A stretch of DNA of 39,297 bases from Bacteroidaceae bacterium (GCA_017614465.1 JAGABW010000035.1:1-39297); one strand, 5' to 3'. Shown: positions 17,070-26,171, numbered from the stretch's first letter. Notes: generated from the letters alone by a model not told the origin. Program-made: numbers and translations.

Positions 17070-17714
17070 ATGCTACATATAAAAGCCTTTCAGGTTAACC
17101 TGTTATATGTCAACTGTTATGTGATCAGTGATGACACAAAAGAAGCATGTATCATCGATCCGGGATGTATGAACGAATCTGAATGGAAGGTTATCAACAG
17201 TTACATACAGGAAAACGGACTCAAACCTCAGCATATGCTGTGTACCCACCTACATTTCGACCATATATTAGGATGCGGATATGTTTACAGGGATTATAAA
17301 CTTCAGACTGAAGCAAATAATGCCGACCGTTCTTTATATGAGAATATCGATGCTCACTTACAACGTTTCGGACTTCCGCCACACCAGACCCCACCCTTCC
17401 CTCCTATTCAACACATAAACGAAAATCAGTTGATTTCATTCGGAGACCACAAGCTACAAGTGATTTACACACCAGGTCATTCACAAGGCGGAGTATGTTT
17501 CTATTGTAAAGAAGAAGATCTGCTTATCGCAGGAGACTCTCTTTTTCACGGAAGCATAGGAAGGACTGATTTTCCAGAAAGTAATCATGAATCACTCATT
17601 AATGCACTTAATAACAAGATATTAACGCTGCCAGACAGCACAAATGTTCTGTGCGGACACGGTCAATATACGACAATCGGATATGAACGCCAACACAATC
17701 CGTTTATAAATTAA
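17070..17714 (+). CDS. MBL-fold metallo-hydrolase (glyoxalase II-like, YcbL type)
   Basis: 214 residues. The metal site is intact: THLHFDH (59-65, giving the HxHxDH ligands), then PGHSQGGVCFYC with a His, AGDSLFHGSIGRTDF with the bridging Asp, and a final CGHGQYTTIGYE with the last His. The glyoxalase II C-terminal substrate domain is absent, as in YcbL-type hydrolases. No signal peptide is present, so it is cytoplasmic. Substrate unknown; thioester hydrolysis is possible from the family. It is co-transcribed with rsmG and closed by a strong terminator. Confidence 0.9.
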   Translation: MLHIKAFQVNLLYVNCYVISDDTKEACIIDPGCMNESEWKVINSYIQENGLKPQHMLCTHLHFDHILGCGYVYRDYKLQTEANNADRSLYENIDAHLQRFGLPPHQTPPFPPIQHINENQLISFGDHKLQVIYTPGHSQGGVCFYCKEEDLLIAGDSLFHGSIGRTDFPESNHESLINALNNKILTLPDSTNVLCGHGQYTTIGYERQHNPFIN

Positions 17715-17785
17715 TTGTATAGTCGGCAGATTACTTTTGGGATTTATACAACGCACAATCAATAAAATTGTAAATAATTCTTAAC

Positions 17786-17820
17786 AAAACGCCTTATAAT
17801 AAACTTTAAGGCGTTTTTTT
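17786..17820 (+). terminator. Terminator after the rsmG-MBL operon
   Basis: An 11-bp stem, AAAACGCCTTA (17786-17796) with TAAGGCGTTTT (17807-17817), running into a T tract. Confidence 0.9.
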
Positions 17821-17854
17821 GTCATTTTTGTCATATTAATTCAATTATTTTCTG

Positions 17855-17862
17855 TAATTTTG
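17855..17862 (+). promoter_or_regulatory. Promoter -7 box for the sigma-54 activator operon
   Basis: TAATTTTG followed by TC, matching TAnnTTTG, 22 bases before the ATG at 17885. Confidence 0.55.
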
Positions 17863-17884
17863 TCAGCAAATCACAGAATCGAAA

Positions 17885-19147
17885 ATGAGAGAAAGCAATT
17901 TACAACCAATAAAAATGCGATATGGCATAGTAGGAATGTCTGATGGGCTTAACAGAGCATTAGACATCGCTATTCAAGTTGCATCAACAGATTTAAGTGT
18001 ACTTATTCAAGGTGAATCGGGAGTCGGAAAGGAAGCCATACCAAGAATCATACACGATAATTCTGTAAGAAAACATCAAAAGTATTTTGCTATAAACTGC
18101 GGTAGTATTCCTGAAGGAACAATCGAAAGTGAATTATTCGGACACGTTAAAGGTGCGTTCACCGGTGCTATTGGCGAACGTGAAGGTTATTTCGGCGCAG
18201 CAAACAAAGGAACCTTGTTCTTGGATGAAGTCGGAGAATTACCTTTGCCTACACAAGCAAGGTTATTACGTGTGCTCGAAACTGGAGAATACATCCGAGT
18301 AGGATCGTCTGATGTAATGAAAACCGATGTCAGAATTATTGCAGCAACAAATGTAAATCTTCAAAAAGCAATCAGCGAAGGCAAATTCCGAGAGGATTTA
18401 TATTACAGACTTGCAACAATCCCTATTTCAATGCCTCCATTAAGAGAAAGAGGACGAGACATCGAACTTCTATTTAAGAAGTTTGCATCAGATTTTGCTG
18501 AAAAATATCATTTGACCCCAATACAACTTACTGACGATGCCCGACAGCTATTATTACAATACAAATGGCCAGGAAATATTCGTCAGTTGAAGAATGTTGC
18601 AGAACAAATAAGTATCATTAACAAAGATCGAGTTATCACTGCCGAAGCTTTATATCAGTTCGGTATCAGTAACGACACTACTGCCGGTACAGGATTAATA
18701 CTTGCCAATCAAACTCAGCAAGGACAAGGTCGATATAGTTACGAGAACGAACGAGAAATGCTGTTTCAGATTCTGTCAAATCTCGGTAAAGACGTCAAAG
18801 AACTTAAAGAAATGATGAATCATAAAGATGGTTTGTCTCAACCACACGAAGTTCATGAGAGTCATAATGAAGTAAGAATTGAAAAACAGCCACAAATAAT
18901 ACAGCAACCGGCACGCGATCCATATGTTCAAGTGTATGGCTCTACACAATTCATTGAATCTGAGGATATTCCGACTGCTGAAACATACACCGAACCGGTT
19001 CCACGTTCAATGAGAGAATTAGAAGAGCAAAACATAAAGGAATCTCTGAAACGAAATCATGGGAACAGAGGCAAAACTGCACGCGAATTGGGCATTAGCG
19101 AACGAACCTTGTATCGCAAAATAAAGAATTACGGATTAGACAATTAA
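17885..19147 (+). CDS. Sigma-54-dependent transcriptional activator without receiver domain
   Basis: 420 residues. The AAA+ sigma-54-interaction domain begins almost at once: Walker A GESGVGKE (43-50), the sigma-54-contact loop GAFTGA (90-95), Walker B LFLDE (111-115) and the arginine-rich PPLRERGRD segment. A Gln-rich linker (about 270-380) leads to a Fis-type helix-turn-helix at the C-terminus (GNRGKTARELGISERTLYRK). There is no N-terminal receiver, GAF or PAS domain, so activity must be controlled by expression, the linker or a partner protein. It directly precedes an LptE-like lipoprotein and secG, an order I associate with Bacteroidetes genomes. A link between RpoN control and envelope biogenesis is inference. 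Confidence 0.94.
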   Translation: MRESNLQPIKMRYGIVGMSDGLNRALDIAIQVASTDLSVLIQGESGVGKEAIPRIIHDNSVRKHQKYFAINCGSIPEGTIESELFGHVKGAFTGAIGEREGYFGAANKGTLFLDEVGELPLPTQARLLRVLETGEYIRVGSSDVMKTDVRIIAATNVNLQKAISEGKFREDLYYRLATIPISMPPLRERGRDIELLFKKFASDFAEKYHLTPIQLTDDARQLLLQYKWPGNIRQLKNVAEQISIINKDRVITAEALYQFGISNDTTAGTGLILANQTQQGQGRYSYENEREMLFQILSNLGKDVKELKEMMNHKDGLSQPHEVHESHNEVRIEKQPQIIQQPARDPYVQVYGSTQFIESEDIPTAETYTEPVPRSMRELEEQNIKESLKRNHGNRGKTARELGISERTLYRKIKNYGLDN

Positions 19148-19148
19148 A

Positions 19149-19700
19149 ATGATGACAAATATCAGACAATTTTTACACAAACGATATATAGGACTTGTCA
19201 TATCGCTCCTGACAGTAACAATCATTACTGTTGCAGTTGCTTCGTGTACCGTAAGCCTATCACTAAACGGTTCAAACATTAATTACGACAAAGTAAAAAC
19301 CATCTCTATCAATAAGTTTCCTATTCGAAGTAATTACGTATGGGCACCTATGGAGGCGATGTTCTACAATTCAATAACTGACAAGTATGCCCAAAGAACA
19401 AAATTGCAAATTGTTAAACGTAATGCCGACTTGCAACTCGAAGGTGAAATCACAGAATATTCACAAACCAATAAAAGTATATCTTCAGATGGTTTCTCTG
19501 CACAGACTCAATTAAAAATGACTGTTAATGTCAGATTCAAAAATAACACAAACCATAGTGAGGATTTCGAAAGAACCTTCTCTGCAACCACTGAATACGA
19601 CAGCAAACTTCAGTTAACAGCAGTACAAGACCAGCTTGTACAAGAAATGACAGATCAGATAATTGACCAGATATTCAATGCTACGGTTGCCAATTGGTAA
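19149..19700 (+). CDS. LptE-like LPS-assembly lipoprotein
   Basis: 183 residues. An unusually long N-region (about 12 residues) precedes the hydrophobic signal and lipobox VAVASC (Cys33). The mature domain has the LptE-like pattern TVSLSLNGSNINYDKVKTIS near its start, then NADLQLEGEITEYSQT, a beta-hairpin, and a C-terminal helix (QDQLVQEMTDQIIDQIFNAT). LptE plugs the LptD barrel and helps deliver LPS to the outer leaflet. It starts one base after the sigma-54 activator stop, so it is translationally coupled to it. Confidence 0.85.
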   Translation: MMTNIRQFLHKRYIGLVISLLTVTIITVAVASCTVSLSLNGSNINYDKVKTISINKFPIRSNYVWAPMEAMFYNSITDKYAQRTKLQIVKRNADLQLEGEITEYSQTNKSISSDGFSAQTQLKMTVNVRFKNNTNHSEDFERTFSATTEYDSKLQLTAVQDQLVQEMTDQIIDQIFNATVANW

Positions 19701-19771
19701 ATAAATTTCACAAAAATAAGAATAAAAAGAATTTCTAAGCAATATATATACGCAAAAAAAGGATATTAACC

Positions 19772-19802
19772 TTTGCTATTTCAGAAATAAATAATAACTT
19801 TG
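19772..19802 (+). promoter_or_regulatory. Bacteroidetes-type promoter of secG
   Basis: TTTG (19772-19775), 19 bp, TAACTTTG (19795-19802): a consensus match. It lies 71 bases before the secG ATG, so secG can be transcribed independently of the activator-lptE genes. Confidence 0.75.
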
Positions 19803-19873
19803 CAAACAAATGTATAGTTATATAGATAACTTAACGAAAATAATAACAAATAATAAATAATATCTAAAACAAA

Positions 19874-20254
19874 ATGTTATACACATTAATCATCGTACTG
19901 GCAATTATTGTTGCATTACTTATGTGCGGAATCGTACTTATTCAAGAAAGTAAAGGCGGAGGCTTGGCTTCAGGATTTTCATCATCAAATGCAATCATGG
20001 GAGTACGTAAAACTACCGATTTCTTGGAAAAGGCAACATGGGGATTAGCTATCGCATTGATAGTTTTAAGTGTTGTATCAGTCGCTTTCGTTCCCAAATC
20101 AACAACTCAAAGTCCTATAATTGAGCAAACATCTACAACAACTGATGCAAACAATGCTCAGTCATTTACTGTTGGTCAAGATAATCAACAGCAAGCTCCT
20201 GCAAAGGATAATGGTGCAGCAACTGAGTCATCAGCACCAGCAAAAGCAGAATAA
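19874..20254 (+). CDS. secG: Preprotein translocase subunit SecG
   Basis: 126 residues. SecG is the accessory subunit of the SecYEG channel. Two transmembrane helices (about 2-22 and 55-76) flank the conserved loop IQESKGGGLASGFSSSNAIM (23-42). The C-terminal 45 residues are a low-complexity Gln/Ala/Thr/Pro tail, longer than in E. coli SecG but common in Bacteroidetes. It has its own promoter and is followed by a long hairpin. Confidence 0.95.
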   Translation: MLYTLIIVLAIIVALLMCGIVLIQESKGGGLASGFSSSNAIMGVRKTTDFLEKATWGLAIALIVLSVVSVAFVPKSTTQSPIIEQTSTTTDANNAQSFTVGQDNQQQAPAKDNGAATESSAPAKAE

Positions 20255-20267
20255 TTGTATCTCAAAT

Positions 20268-20316
20268 AAGTATAAAAGGATAATTACAATCAATGATTGT
20301 ATATCCTTTTGTACTT
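20268..20316 (+). other. Long near-perfect hairpin after secG
   Basis: The arms 20268-20282 and 20302-20316 pair over 15 bases with one G-U pair. Inside them 20285-20292 (TACAATCA) pairs with 20294-20301 (TGATTGTA). It lies just after the secG stop, so it probably ends or stabilises that transcript, but no T tract follows the outer stem. Confidence 0.7.
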
Positions 20317-20472
20317 TATATAAGTCAATGTCCGACTATAGATAATTAAGATTGTAATTGTATTTTCAAAAAATTCATACAACCTTAGATTAATGAATGT
20401 TGACATAAGTATATTATACGACTTACGTCCATTATAACATATCATTTATATTTAAATAAAAAACAAAAGATA

Positions 20473-21009
20473 ATGAAACGAGTCAGATGTCCAAAATGCG
20501 ACACATATATAGTTTTTGATGAAACCCAATATACAGAAGGACAATCACTCGTGTTTGTTTGTAGTGGATGTAAAAAAGAATTCAAAATCCGTATAGGCAA
20601 ATCAAAACTCACTGGAATACATCAGGAACGACAAATTGACGAACATCAATACAACAAAAACTATGGTAGTATAATTGTTGTGGAAAATCAATTTGCATTC
20701 AAACAAATAATTCCACTTGATTTAGGCGATAACGAATTCGGAAGATATGTCAAAGGTACAAACATAAACAAACCTATAGAAACCTGCGACCCTTCTGTGG
20801 ACACGTTCCACTGCGCCATAAAGGTTGAAAAGAAGAAAAATGGCGGCTACAGATATATATTAAGAGATGCACCAAGCGAAACTGGTACATTTTACATGAA
20901 TGACATCTTGAAAGATGTTGACAGAGTTTATCTTGAAGACGGAGCTATCATAACAATCGGTGCTACAACATTGATACTTCGAGCTGCTGATGGCTCAGAT
21001 TCTGAATAA
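20473..21009 (+). CDS. Zinc-ribbon plus FHA-domain protein
   Basis: 178 residues. The N-terminal zinc ribbon has Cys6-x2-Cys9 (RCPKCDTYIVFDE) and Cys30-x2-Cys33 (VCSGCKKEFKIRIG), like the MJ0042 type. After a linker, residues about 70-170 form an FHA fold: NEFGRYVKGTN (the usual G-R after strand beta3), DTFHCAIKVEKK (the usual S-R-x-H replaced by D-T-F-H), GGYRYILRDAPSETGTFYMN, and DGAIITIGATTLILR. FHA domains bind phosphothreonine peptides. The conserved His is kept but the phosphate-contacting Ser position is not, so binding may be weak or changed. No signal peptide. No kinase gene lies nearby and no promoter box was identified. Confidence 0.85.
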   Translation: MKRVRCPKCDTYIVFDETQYTEGQSLVFVCSGCKKEFKIRIGKSKLTGIHQERQIDEHQYNKNYGSIIVVENQFAFKQIIPLDLGDNEFGRYVKGTNINKPIETCDPSVDTFHCAIKVEKKKNGGYRYILRDAPSETGTFYMNDILKDVDRVYLEDGAIITIGATTLILRAADGSDSE

Positions 21010-21423
21010 AATATTTATTTAGATACAATATCGACTATGTAAAATAATGGTAGATGTTTAAAATATATAATAAAATATTATCAGTCAGAAATTTATCTCA
21101 TTATATCTCCGAACCCATCTTCGAAGACAAAGGTTTCGCAACACATAAAAACTGTTTGAAAAACAACAGAATAGTAAATACACAAACATACAAACAAACA
21201 ATCAAAAGAGCCTCAATATTTGTTAATAACTTCTTTGGAAAAATAAAAATAGATATAATTCATCAGAGTTTTTCATTATTGTACACAAACAACTACCACA
21301 AGGTAGTGCTATACAACACAAACTATTTTAAATCACAATAAAATCTGTTTTATATAAATTATATAATTACAGCAAGAAGCATTTTCAATAAGTATAAACT
21401 CAAATTCAATAATAAGATACACA
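21010..21423. other. 414-bp AT-rich gap between the FHA gene and nhaA
   Basis: No convincing gene. A 95-codon open frame (21054-21341) begins without a promoter or ribosome site, has biased Lys/Asn/Tyr/Ile content expected from AT-rich DNA, and matches nothing I recognise. The only structure seen is a perfect 6-bp inverted repeat, ACTACC-ACAA-GGTAGT (21292-21307), without a T tract. No clear TAnnTTTG promoter for nhaA was found. Confidence 0.5.
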
Positions 21424-22863
21424 ATGAGAATAATATCATATTTCAAAATAGCTAAAAGCGTCAGAAGATTCAATATAAGTCAAAAATATGTAATGAATAA
21501 GCCATGGGCTTCTGGTGGAATATTACTTTTATGCGTAATCATCGCCATGCTATTGGCAAACCTTCCATTTACAAAAGAGATATATCAACATGTACTTGAG
21601 ACTGAACTTCTTATAACAATACAAAGTCCTTTACACGAAGGCGGCACAAGGGTCATCGACTGGGCATTTCCAAACGGCATGAACGTCGAGCGATTCATCA
21701 ACGACATTCTCATGGTGGTATTCTTCTTCACAGTCGGACTGGAAATTAAACGCGAAATTATCTGTGGAGAGTTGTCAAATGTAAAGAAAGCCCTCCTTCC
21801 TGTAGTTGCTGCTGCTGGCGGAATGGCCGTACCCGCTATTATCTTTGCAGTATTGAATCGCGGAACAGCCGCTGCGTCTGGTTGGGGTATTCCTACAGCT
21901 ACAGACATTGCATTTGCCGTTGGAATCATGTCGTTCTTAGGCAACAAAGTGCCTGTCAGTCTGAAAATATTCCTTACAGCTCTTGCCATAGCCGACGACT
22001 TGGGAGCAATTCTTGTTGTTGCATTCTTTTATGGTGGAAGCGTTAATATTATGCTATTGGCAACTGCCTTAATAATACTTGCAGGAGTATATATAATGAA
22101 TCAGTTTGGTGAGAAACGAATGATATACTATCTTATACCTGCAATTGCTGTATGGTTCTTGTTCTACTATGCTGGAATACACGCTACAATGTCGGGAGTG
22201 GTTATGGCAATGATGATTCCAATGGGAGCGAGATACGAACGTGCATTTATGGATCGTAAGCTGAAACAATACGATAAAAGACTGATAGCATGTGATAAGT
22301 ACACTGATGAACAAGAAGGATTTCCAAACGAACAGCAACGTCACTGCATACGTAGAATCTCATATGTATGCAACAATTCAATAGGAATGTCATACCGATT
22401 GGAACACGCATTGAATCCATGGGTAAATTTCGTCATCATGCCTATATTTGCCTTGGCAAATGCAGGTGTTGTAATACCAGATCTCTCATATTTTAATATA
22501 TTTCAATATTCTGCGGAAATCGGAAGTGTTGGAATGGGAGTATTCTTCGGATTATTATTAGGAAAACCATTAGGTATAACTATTGCATCATATATAGCCA
22601 TTAAAATGAGAATCGGAACCATGCCTGCTGGAGCCTCATGGAAAATGCTTTTTGCTGTTGCATGTCTGGGAGGTATTGGCTTTACAATGTCAATATTTGT
22701 TGACACACTCTCATTTTCAAATGTCAGTCAATACACCGAGCACTTGAGATCTATCGGAAAAATTGCGGTCTTAATGGGTTCACTGTGCGCTGGAATTTTG
22801 GGAAGCGTATTAATTACTGTTATAAACAAGATTGAAAACAACGATCAGATATCTGACAAATAA
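21424..22863 (+). CDS. nhaA: Na+/H+ antiporter NhaA
   Basis: 479 residues; E. coli NhaA has 388, so this is the longer Bacteroidetes form. It exchanges Na+ for H+ across the inner membrane in pH and sodium homeostasis. Key residues are present: Asp161 in TATDIAFAVG, the paired Asp191-Asp192 in ALAIADDLGAI (transport and proton site), and the Lys of LLLGKPLGI. Other family blocks are FFFTVGLEIKREI and IGFTMSIFVDTL. A charged cytoplasmic loop of about 60 residues (about 275-330) is enlarged compared with E. coli. I chose the first Met because it adds the basic amphipathic N-terminus usual in the family; Met24 is an alternative. An HD hydrolase follows 12 bases downstream. Confidence 0.95.
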   Translation: MRIISYFKIAKSVRRFNISQKYVMNKPWASGGILLLCVIIAMLLANLPFTKEIYQHVLETELLITIQSPLHEGGTRVIDWAFPNGMNVERFINDILMVVFFFTVGLEIKREIICGELSNVKKALLPVVAAAGGMAVPAIIFAVLNRGTAAASGWGIPTATDIAFAVGIMSFLGNKVPVSLKIFLTALAIADDLGAILVVAFFYGGSVNIMLLATALIILAGVYIMNQFGEKRMIYYLIPAIAVWFLFYYAGIHATMSGVVMAMMIPMGARYERAFMDRKLKQYDKRLIACDKYTDEQEGFPNEQQRHCIRRISYVCNNSIGMSYRLEHALNPWVNFVIMPIFALANAGVVIPDLSYFNIFQYSAEIGSVGMGVFFGLLLGKPLGITIASYIAIKMRIGTMPAGASWKMLFAVACLGGIGFTMSIFVDTLSFSNVSQYTEHLRSIGKIAVLMGSLCAGILGSVLITVINKIENNDQISDK

Positions 22864-22875
22864 CATACACCCACA

Positions 22876-23505
22876 TTGGATATGTATAAAATCAGACCAT
22901 CATTGATAAAATACATAGAAAACAGTATTATTCCACAATACAAGGGATTTGATAGTGCACATCAGGAATCACATGTCAACGATGTTATTCAACAAGCATT
23001 AGAGTTGGCTAAGTCATACAATGTAAATGACGAAATGATATATGCTGCAGCCGCACTACACGACATAGGCTTAAGCGTCGGACGTGATTCTCATCATATT
23101 GAATCTGGAAGAATAATCCGTAACACGCCACAATTAAAAGAATGGTTCACAGATAACGAGATTGAAACAATCGCACAAGCCGCAGAAGACCATAGAGCAT
23201 CATCTAAAAGCGAACCAAGAACTATATATGGTAAGATTATAGCTGAGGCCGACAGACATATAGAGCCTTTCACAATTATTCAGCGGACAATAGAGTTTGA
23301 ACAAACCCACCACCCTGAAATAGACAAAGATAATCTTTACCTGAAGATGGTTGCCCACTTGAATGAAAAATATGGACGAAACGGTTATCTTAAACTATGG
23401 ATAAAAGAATCTAAAAATGCCGAAAAACTGGAGGAACTGAGATTAATTATTGAAAATCAGAACAAACTAACAGATATTTTCAACAAAATATACAACAATC
23501 TTTAA
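22876..23505 (+). CDS. HD-domain phosphohydrolase
   Basis: 209 residues. The HD superfamily metal site is visible: His33 (ESHVNDVI), His62-Asp63 (ALHDIGLSVG), His73-His74 (RDSHHIESG), an AEDHRAS segment and the downstream AEADRHIEP with a further Asp. Residues 1-30 and 165-209 are helical. The family hydrolyses phosphate esters of nucleotides or second messengers; no (p)ppGpp-synthetase, cyclase or nuclease domain is attached, so the substrate is unknown. It follows nhaA by 12 bases and is probably co-transcribed. Its stop codon shares bases with the stop of the convergent PhnP-like gene. Confidence 0.88.
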   Translation: MDMYKIRPSLIKYIENSIIPQYKGFDSAHQESHVNDVIQQALELAKSYNVNDEMIYAAAALHDIGLSVGRDSHHIESGRIIRNTPQLKEWFTDNEIETIAQAAEDHRASSKSEPRTIYGKIIAEADRHIEPFTIIQRTIEFEQTHHPEIDKDNLYLKMVAHLNEKYGRNGYLKLWIKESKNAEKLEELRLIIENQNKLTDIFNKIYNNL

Positions 23506-24272
23506 AGTTCCAGTTCCAAACCATCATAACCCAGATGAATGTTTTCGGGGAGCATTGATTCAGCCTCATTATGCGGCAATACAAAATGACTCATGTGTAT
23601 GAAATAGGTTTCTTTTGCCCCTACTCGCTTGGCAAAAGACACGGCTTCATCCACAGTTTGATGAGTCGGATGGTTCTTGTAATGCAAGGCATTTACAATC
23701 AATAATTCAGTTCCCTTAACATAATCCCACTCACTTTCAGGAAACATTTTCATATCAGTAATATATGTCATCTTGCCGACTCTAAAACCAACAATCGGAA
23801 GTTTGCCATGCATTACTCGTATTGGAACAACTGTCAGAGAGCCAACATTAATTGGCACATGTGGCTCCATGTGTTCCAATGAAATAGAAGGAACACCGGG
23901 GTATCTTTTTTCTGGTGGAGTAAAACAATATGGTATTCGTTCTTGTAGATGTTTTGCAACTAAATCCTCCGCATAAATTTTAAGTTCCCCAAATAAGCTA
24001 TTTGGTCGTATATCATCAATACCACCTACATGATCATAATGTTCATGAGTTATGAAAATCGCTTGTATCTTACGAAACGGGCGCATCAACATTTGCTGTC
24101 GGAAATCCGGCCCACAATCAATGAGTATGCACGTATCATCTGCTTCGATCAATGCAGAACAACGAGTACGTTTATCTTTTGGATCTGTTGACATACAAGT
24201 TCCACATGTGCATCCGATTTGAGGCACACCGCCACTTGTACCTGTACCAAGTAATGTTACCTTCATACTCAT
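23502..24272 (-). CDS. PhnP-like MBL-fold phosphodiesterase
   Basis: 256 residues. The start MSMKVTLLGTGTSGGVPQIG and Cys21-x-Cys23-x2-Cys26 (CTCGTC) match the structural zinc loop of E. coli PhnP in both position and spacing. The catalytic MBL motif THEHYDHVGGIDD has His76, His78, Asp80 and His81. Further ligands lie in IRVMHGKLP, YITDMKM and IHMSHF. PhnP hydrolyses cyclic phosphodiesters in phosphonate breakdown, but no phn genes are present here, so a general cyclic-phosphodiesterase role is the safer reading. It is the last gene of a minus-strand operon, four bases after murB. Confidence 0.9.
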   Translation of the reverse strand: MSMKVTLLGTGTSGGVPQIGCTCGTCMSTDPKDKRTRCSALIEADDTCILIDCGPDFRQQMLMRPFRKIQAIFITHEHYDHVGGIDDIRPNSLFGELKIYAEDLVAKHLQERIPYCFTPPEKRYPGVPSISLEHMEPHVPINVGSLTVVPIRVMHGKLPIVGFRVGKMTYITDMKMFPESEWDYVKGTELLIVNALHYKNHPTHQTVDEAVSFAKRVGAKETYFIHMSHFVLPHNEAESMLPENIHLGYDGLELEL

Positions 24273-24276
24273 TATA

Positions 24277-25257
24277 CTATATAATATTTACTTCCGGATG
24301 TATATCAATATCGAATTTCTCCTTCACACACCCACGAACCACATCACAGAGATGTAAGATATCTTTACCAGTTGCGCCACCTAAGTTAACTAAAACCAAG
24401 GCTTGTTTATCATGAACAGCTGCCTTTCCAAGAGATTTTCCCTTCCAGCCACATTGTTCTATCATCCAACCAGCAGGAATCTTCACACCATTATCTGTCT
24501 CGTAATACGGCATGTCTGGATAATCTTTTTGTATCTGAAGGAATTTATCATGAGACACAACAGGATTCATAAAAAACGATCCCGCATTTCCATAAACCTT
24601 AGGATCTGGCAGTTTTTGCTTACGAATATCAATAATTGTATTGCGAACCAATGTTGGGGTTACTTCAATTCCTTTAGGCAACGATTTAATGATATTACCA
24701 TATTCAAGTTTTGGAGCAAAGGTTCTTGATAGTTTATAAGTAACATATGTGACAGCATATTTTCCTTTTAGTTCTTTCTTAAAAATACTTTGACGATAAG
24801 CATAATTACACTCTTTATTGGTAAAAGTTCTGCGCTCACCTGTCTGTAAATCAACACAATCCACCTTAGTAATCACATCCTTCACCTCAACTCCATATGC
24901 TCCGATATTTTGAACGGCACTTGCACCGACCTCACCAGGAATAAAAGAAAGATTCTCAATACCACTCCAACCATTCAACACACTCCATTCCACAAAATCA
25001 TCCCAGACAACACCTGCGCCAACTCGTATCTCATCATCTGTAACAGAAAAACCTTTTATGCAACTATGTAGAATAATTCCATCGAAATCGTTCACAAACA
25101 ACAAGTTACTTCCACCTCCTACATGAAAATATTTTTCTCCATGTAAAGAAGGAATCAAACTAACTAATTCTTCCTCACTTTTATATTCTATTACCCTTTT
25201 AGCATATGCCTTAATACCAAAAGTGTTATTAATTTGCATCATATGATTAGTTTTCAA
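24277..25257 (-). CDS. murB: UDP-N-acetylmuramate dehydrogenase
   Basis: 326 residues. MurB reduces UDP-GlcNAc-enolpyruvate to UDP-MurNAc with NADPH and FAD, a committed step of peptidoglycan synthesis. FAD-domain motifs: VGGGSNLLF (47-55) and [20 protein letters not shown]. The YRQSIFKKE segment marks the E. coli-like type I form. The catalytic region is [12 protein letters not shown] (the Ser proton donor), then [13 protein letters not shown], and the C-terminal HPEVNII carries the conserved Glu. It overlaps the DUF4348 lipoprotein gene by 11 bases. Confidence 0.96.
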   Translation of the reverse strand: MKTNHMMQINNTFGIKAYAKRVIEYKSEEELVSLIPSLHGEKYFHVGGGSNLLFVNDFDGIILHSCIKGFSVTDDEIRVGAGVVWDDFVEWSVLNGWSGIENLSFIPGEVGASAVQNIGAYGVEVKDVITKVDCVDLQTGERRTFTNKECNYAYRQSIFKKELKGKYAVTYVTYKLSRTFAPKLEYGNIIKSLPKGIEVTPTLVRNTIIDIRKQKLPDPKVYGNAGSFFMNPVVSHDKFLQIQKDYPDMPYYETDNGVKIPAGWMIEQCGWKGKSLGKAAVHDKQALVLVNLGGATGKDILHLCDVVRGCVKEKFDIDIHPEVNII

Positions 25258-26029
25258 TTTTTATCAGTTTCCATTCACCACCAATATTATCAAACTCAAA
25301 TTTCATTTGGAATCCACTACTCAATCCCTCAAGTAAGACACTCTTTCTATTATGACTGATTGCGGTCTGACCATAATTAATGCAAACAATAGAAGCAGAC
25401 AAATCCGGTAATTCTTTACGGAACTCAATCCATTCTTCTTCATTTATAGTCGTTTCGAGAGCTTCTTCTTCCTCCTGAGGAGTTAAAATAAATGTGATAG
25501 GCTGCCCGAGTGATTCCATTTGAAAATCATCATCAGTTAAGAACTTCTTGAAAAAAGCAAGGAAAGTACCGTTAGGAGTGTCACTGAGTTGTTCTTCATC
25601 GACGGATTTCATATACCATTTTCCATCTTGCTCGCGTTCAAACCTATAATGTTCAATCGACTCATGTTCCCAACTTATCCAATCCAAAGATACAGATTTT
25701 ACAGAAGTATCCTTGAGTAAGGACAAATCAGACTCACGTTCATATATTACGACATACGCTTCCTTAACCAACAGACTTTGATTATTAAAAGATGTCTTTA
25801 TGCGTTCTTTTCGGAAATCCTCATCTTCAAGAAAACTATAAAAGAAATCATTAAATAATTCATCAGCCGACTCAGGAATAACCATCGGCTCATACAAATC
25901 TAATTGTTCATGTTCAAGAGTATCAACCTTTAGAGAGTCCCCACCCTCAACACTACTTTCCGAATCGGATGTCATATTACACGACCCAAGAAAAATTACA
26001 GACAAAAGTCCTAATATCCGAACTTTCAT
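25247..26029 (-). CDS. DUF4348-like lipoprotein
   Basis: 260 residues from the chosen start. The signal peptide [17 protein letters not shown] has its lipid-attachment Cys at 17. An acidic, probably disordered linker (18-55) follows. Then comes a domain with [21 protein letters not shown] and a second similar block ([20 protein letters not shown]), so the fold seems to contain two related modules; this matches the Bacteroidetes DUF4348 pattern as I recall it. An ATG 13 codons upstream is in frame, but it lies within the promoter -7 box, so it would not be transcribed, and the lipoprotein signal starts here. It heads the operon with murB and the PhnP-like gene. Function unknown; envelope location predicted. 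Confidence 0.83.
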   Translation of the reverse strand: MKVRILGLLSVIFLGSCNMTSDSESSVEGGDSLKVDTLEHEQLDLYEPMVIPESADELFNDFFYSFLEDEDFRKERIKTSFNNQSLLVKEAYVVIYERESDLSLLKDTSVKSVSLDWISWEHESIEHYRFEREQDGKWYMKSVDEEQLSDTPNGTFLAFFKKFLTDDDFQMESLGQPITFILTPQEEEEALETTINEEEWIEFRKELPDLSASIVCINYGQTAISHNRKSVLLEGLSSGFQMKFEFDNIGGEWKLIKIEN

Positions 26030-26065
26030 TACCTTATTATATATAAAAGATTCTTTTAACGGCTG

Positions 26066-26073
26066 CAAATATA
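26066..26073 (-). promoter_or_regulatory. Promoter -7 box for the DUF4348-murB operon
   Basis: TATATTTG on the minus strand, matching TAnnTTTG, about 37 bases before the chosen ATG at 26029. Its position rules against the in-frame upstream ATG at 26068. Confidence 0.65.
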
Positions 26074-26171
26074 GTGAATATTTACGATTTACTATTTACA
26101 AAATACAAATATTTATTACTAAATATAGTAAAAAATAGTAGTATGAGGATTGATAAATAACAAATAATCCG

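Noticed and set aside
21292..21307. Perfect inverted repeat ACTACC-ACAA-GGTAGT as a terminator.
   Set aside because: No T tract follows and it lies mid-gap. It may be chance or a weak operator.
21054..21341. 95-codon open frame between the FHA gene and nhaA.
   Set aside because: No promoter or ribosome-binding site was found, its composition is what AT-rich noncoding DNA would give, and it resembles no family. Kept only as part of the described gap.
26030..26068. Upstream start for the DUF4348 lipoprotein.
   Set aside because: It would place the ATG inside the TATATTTG box and in front of the lipoprotein signal peptide.
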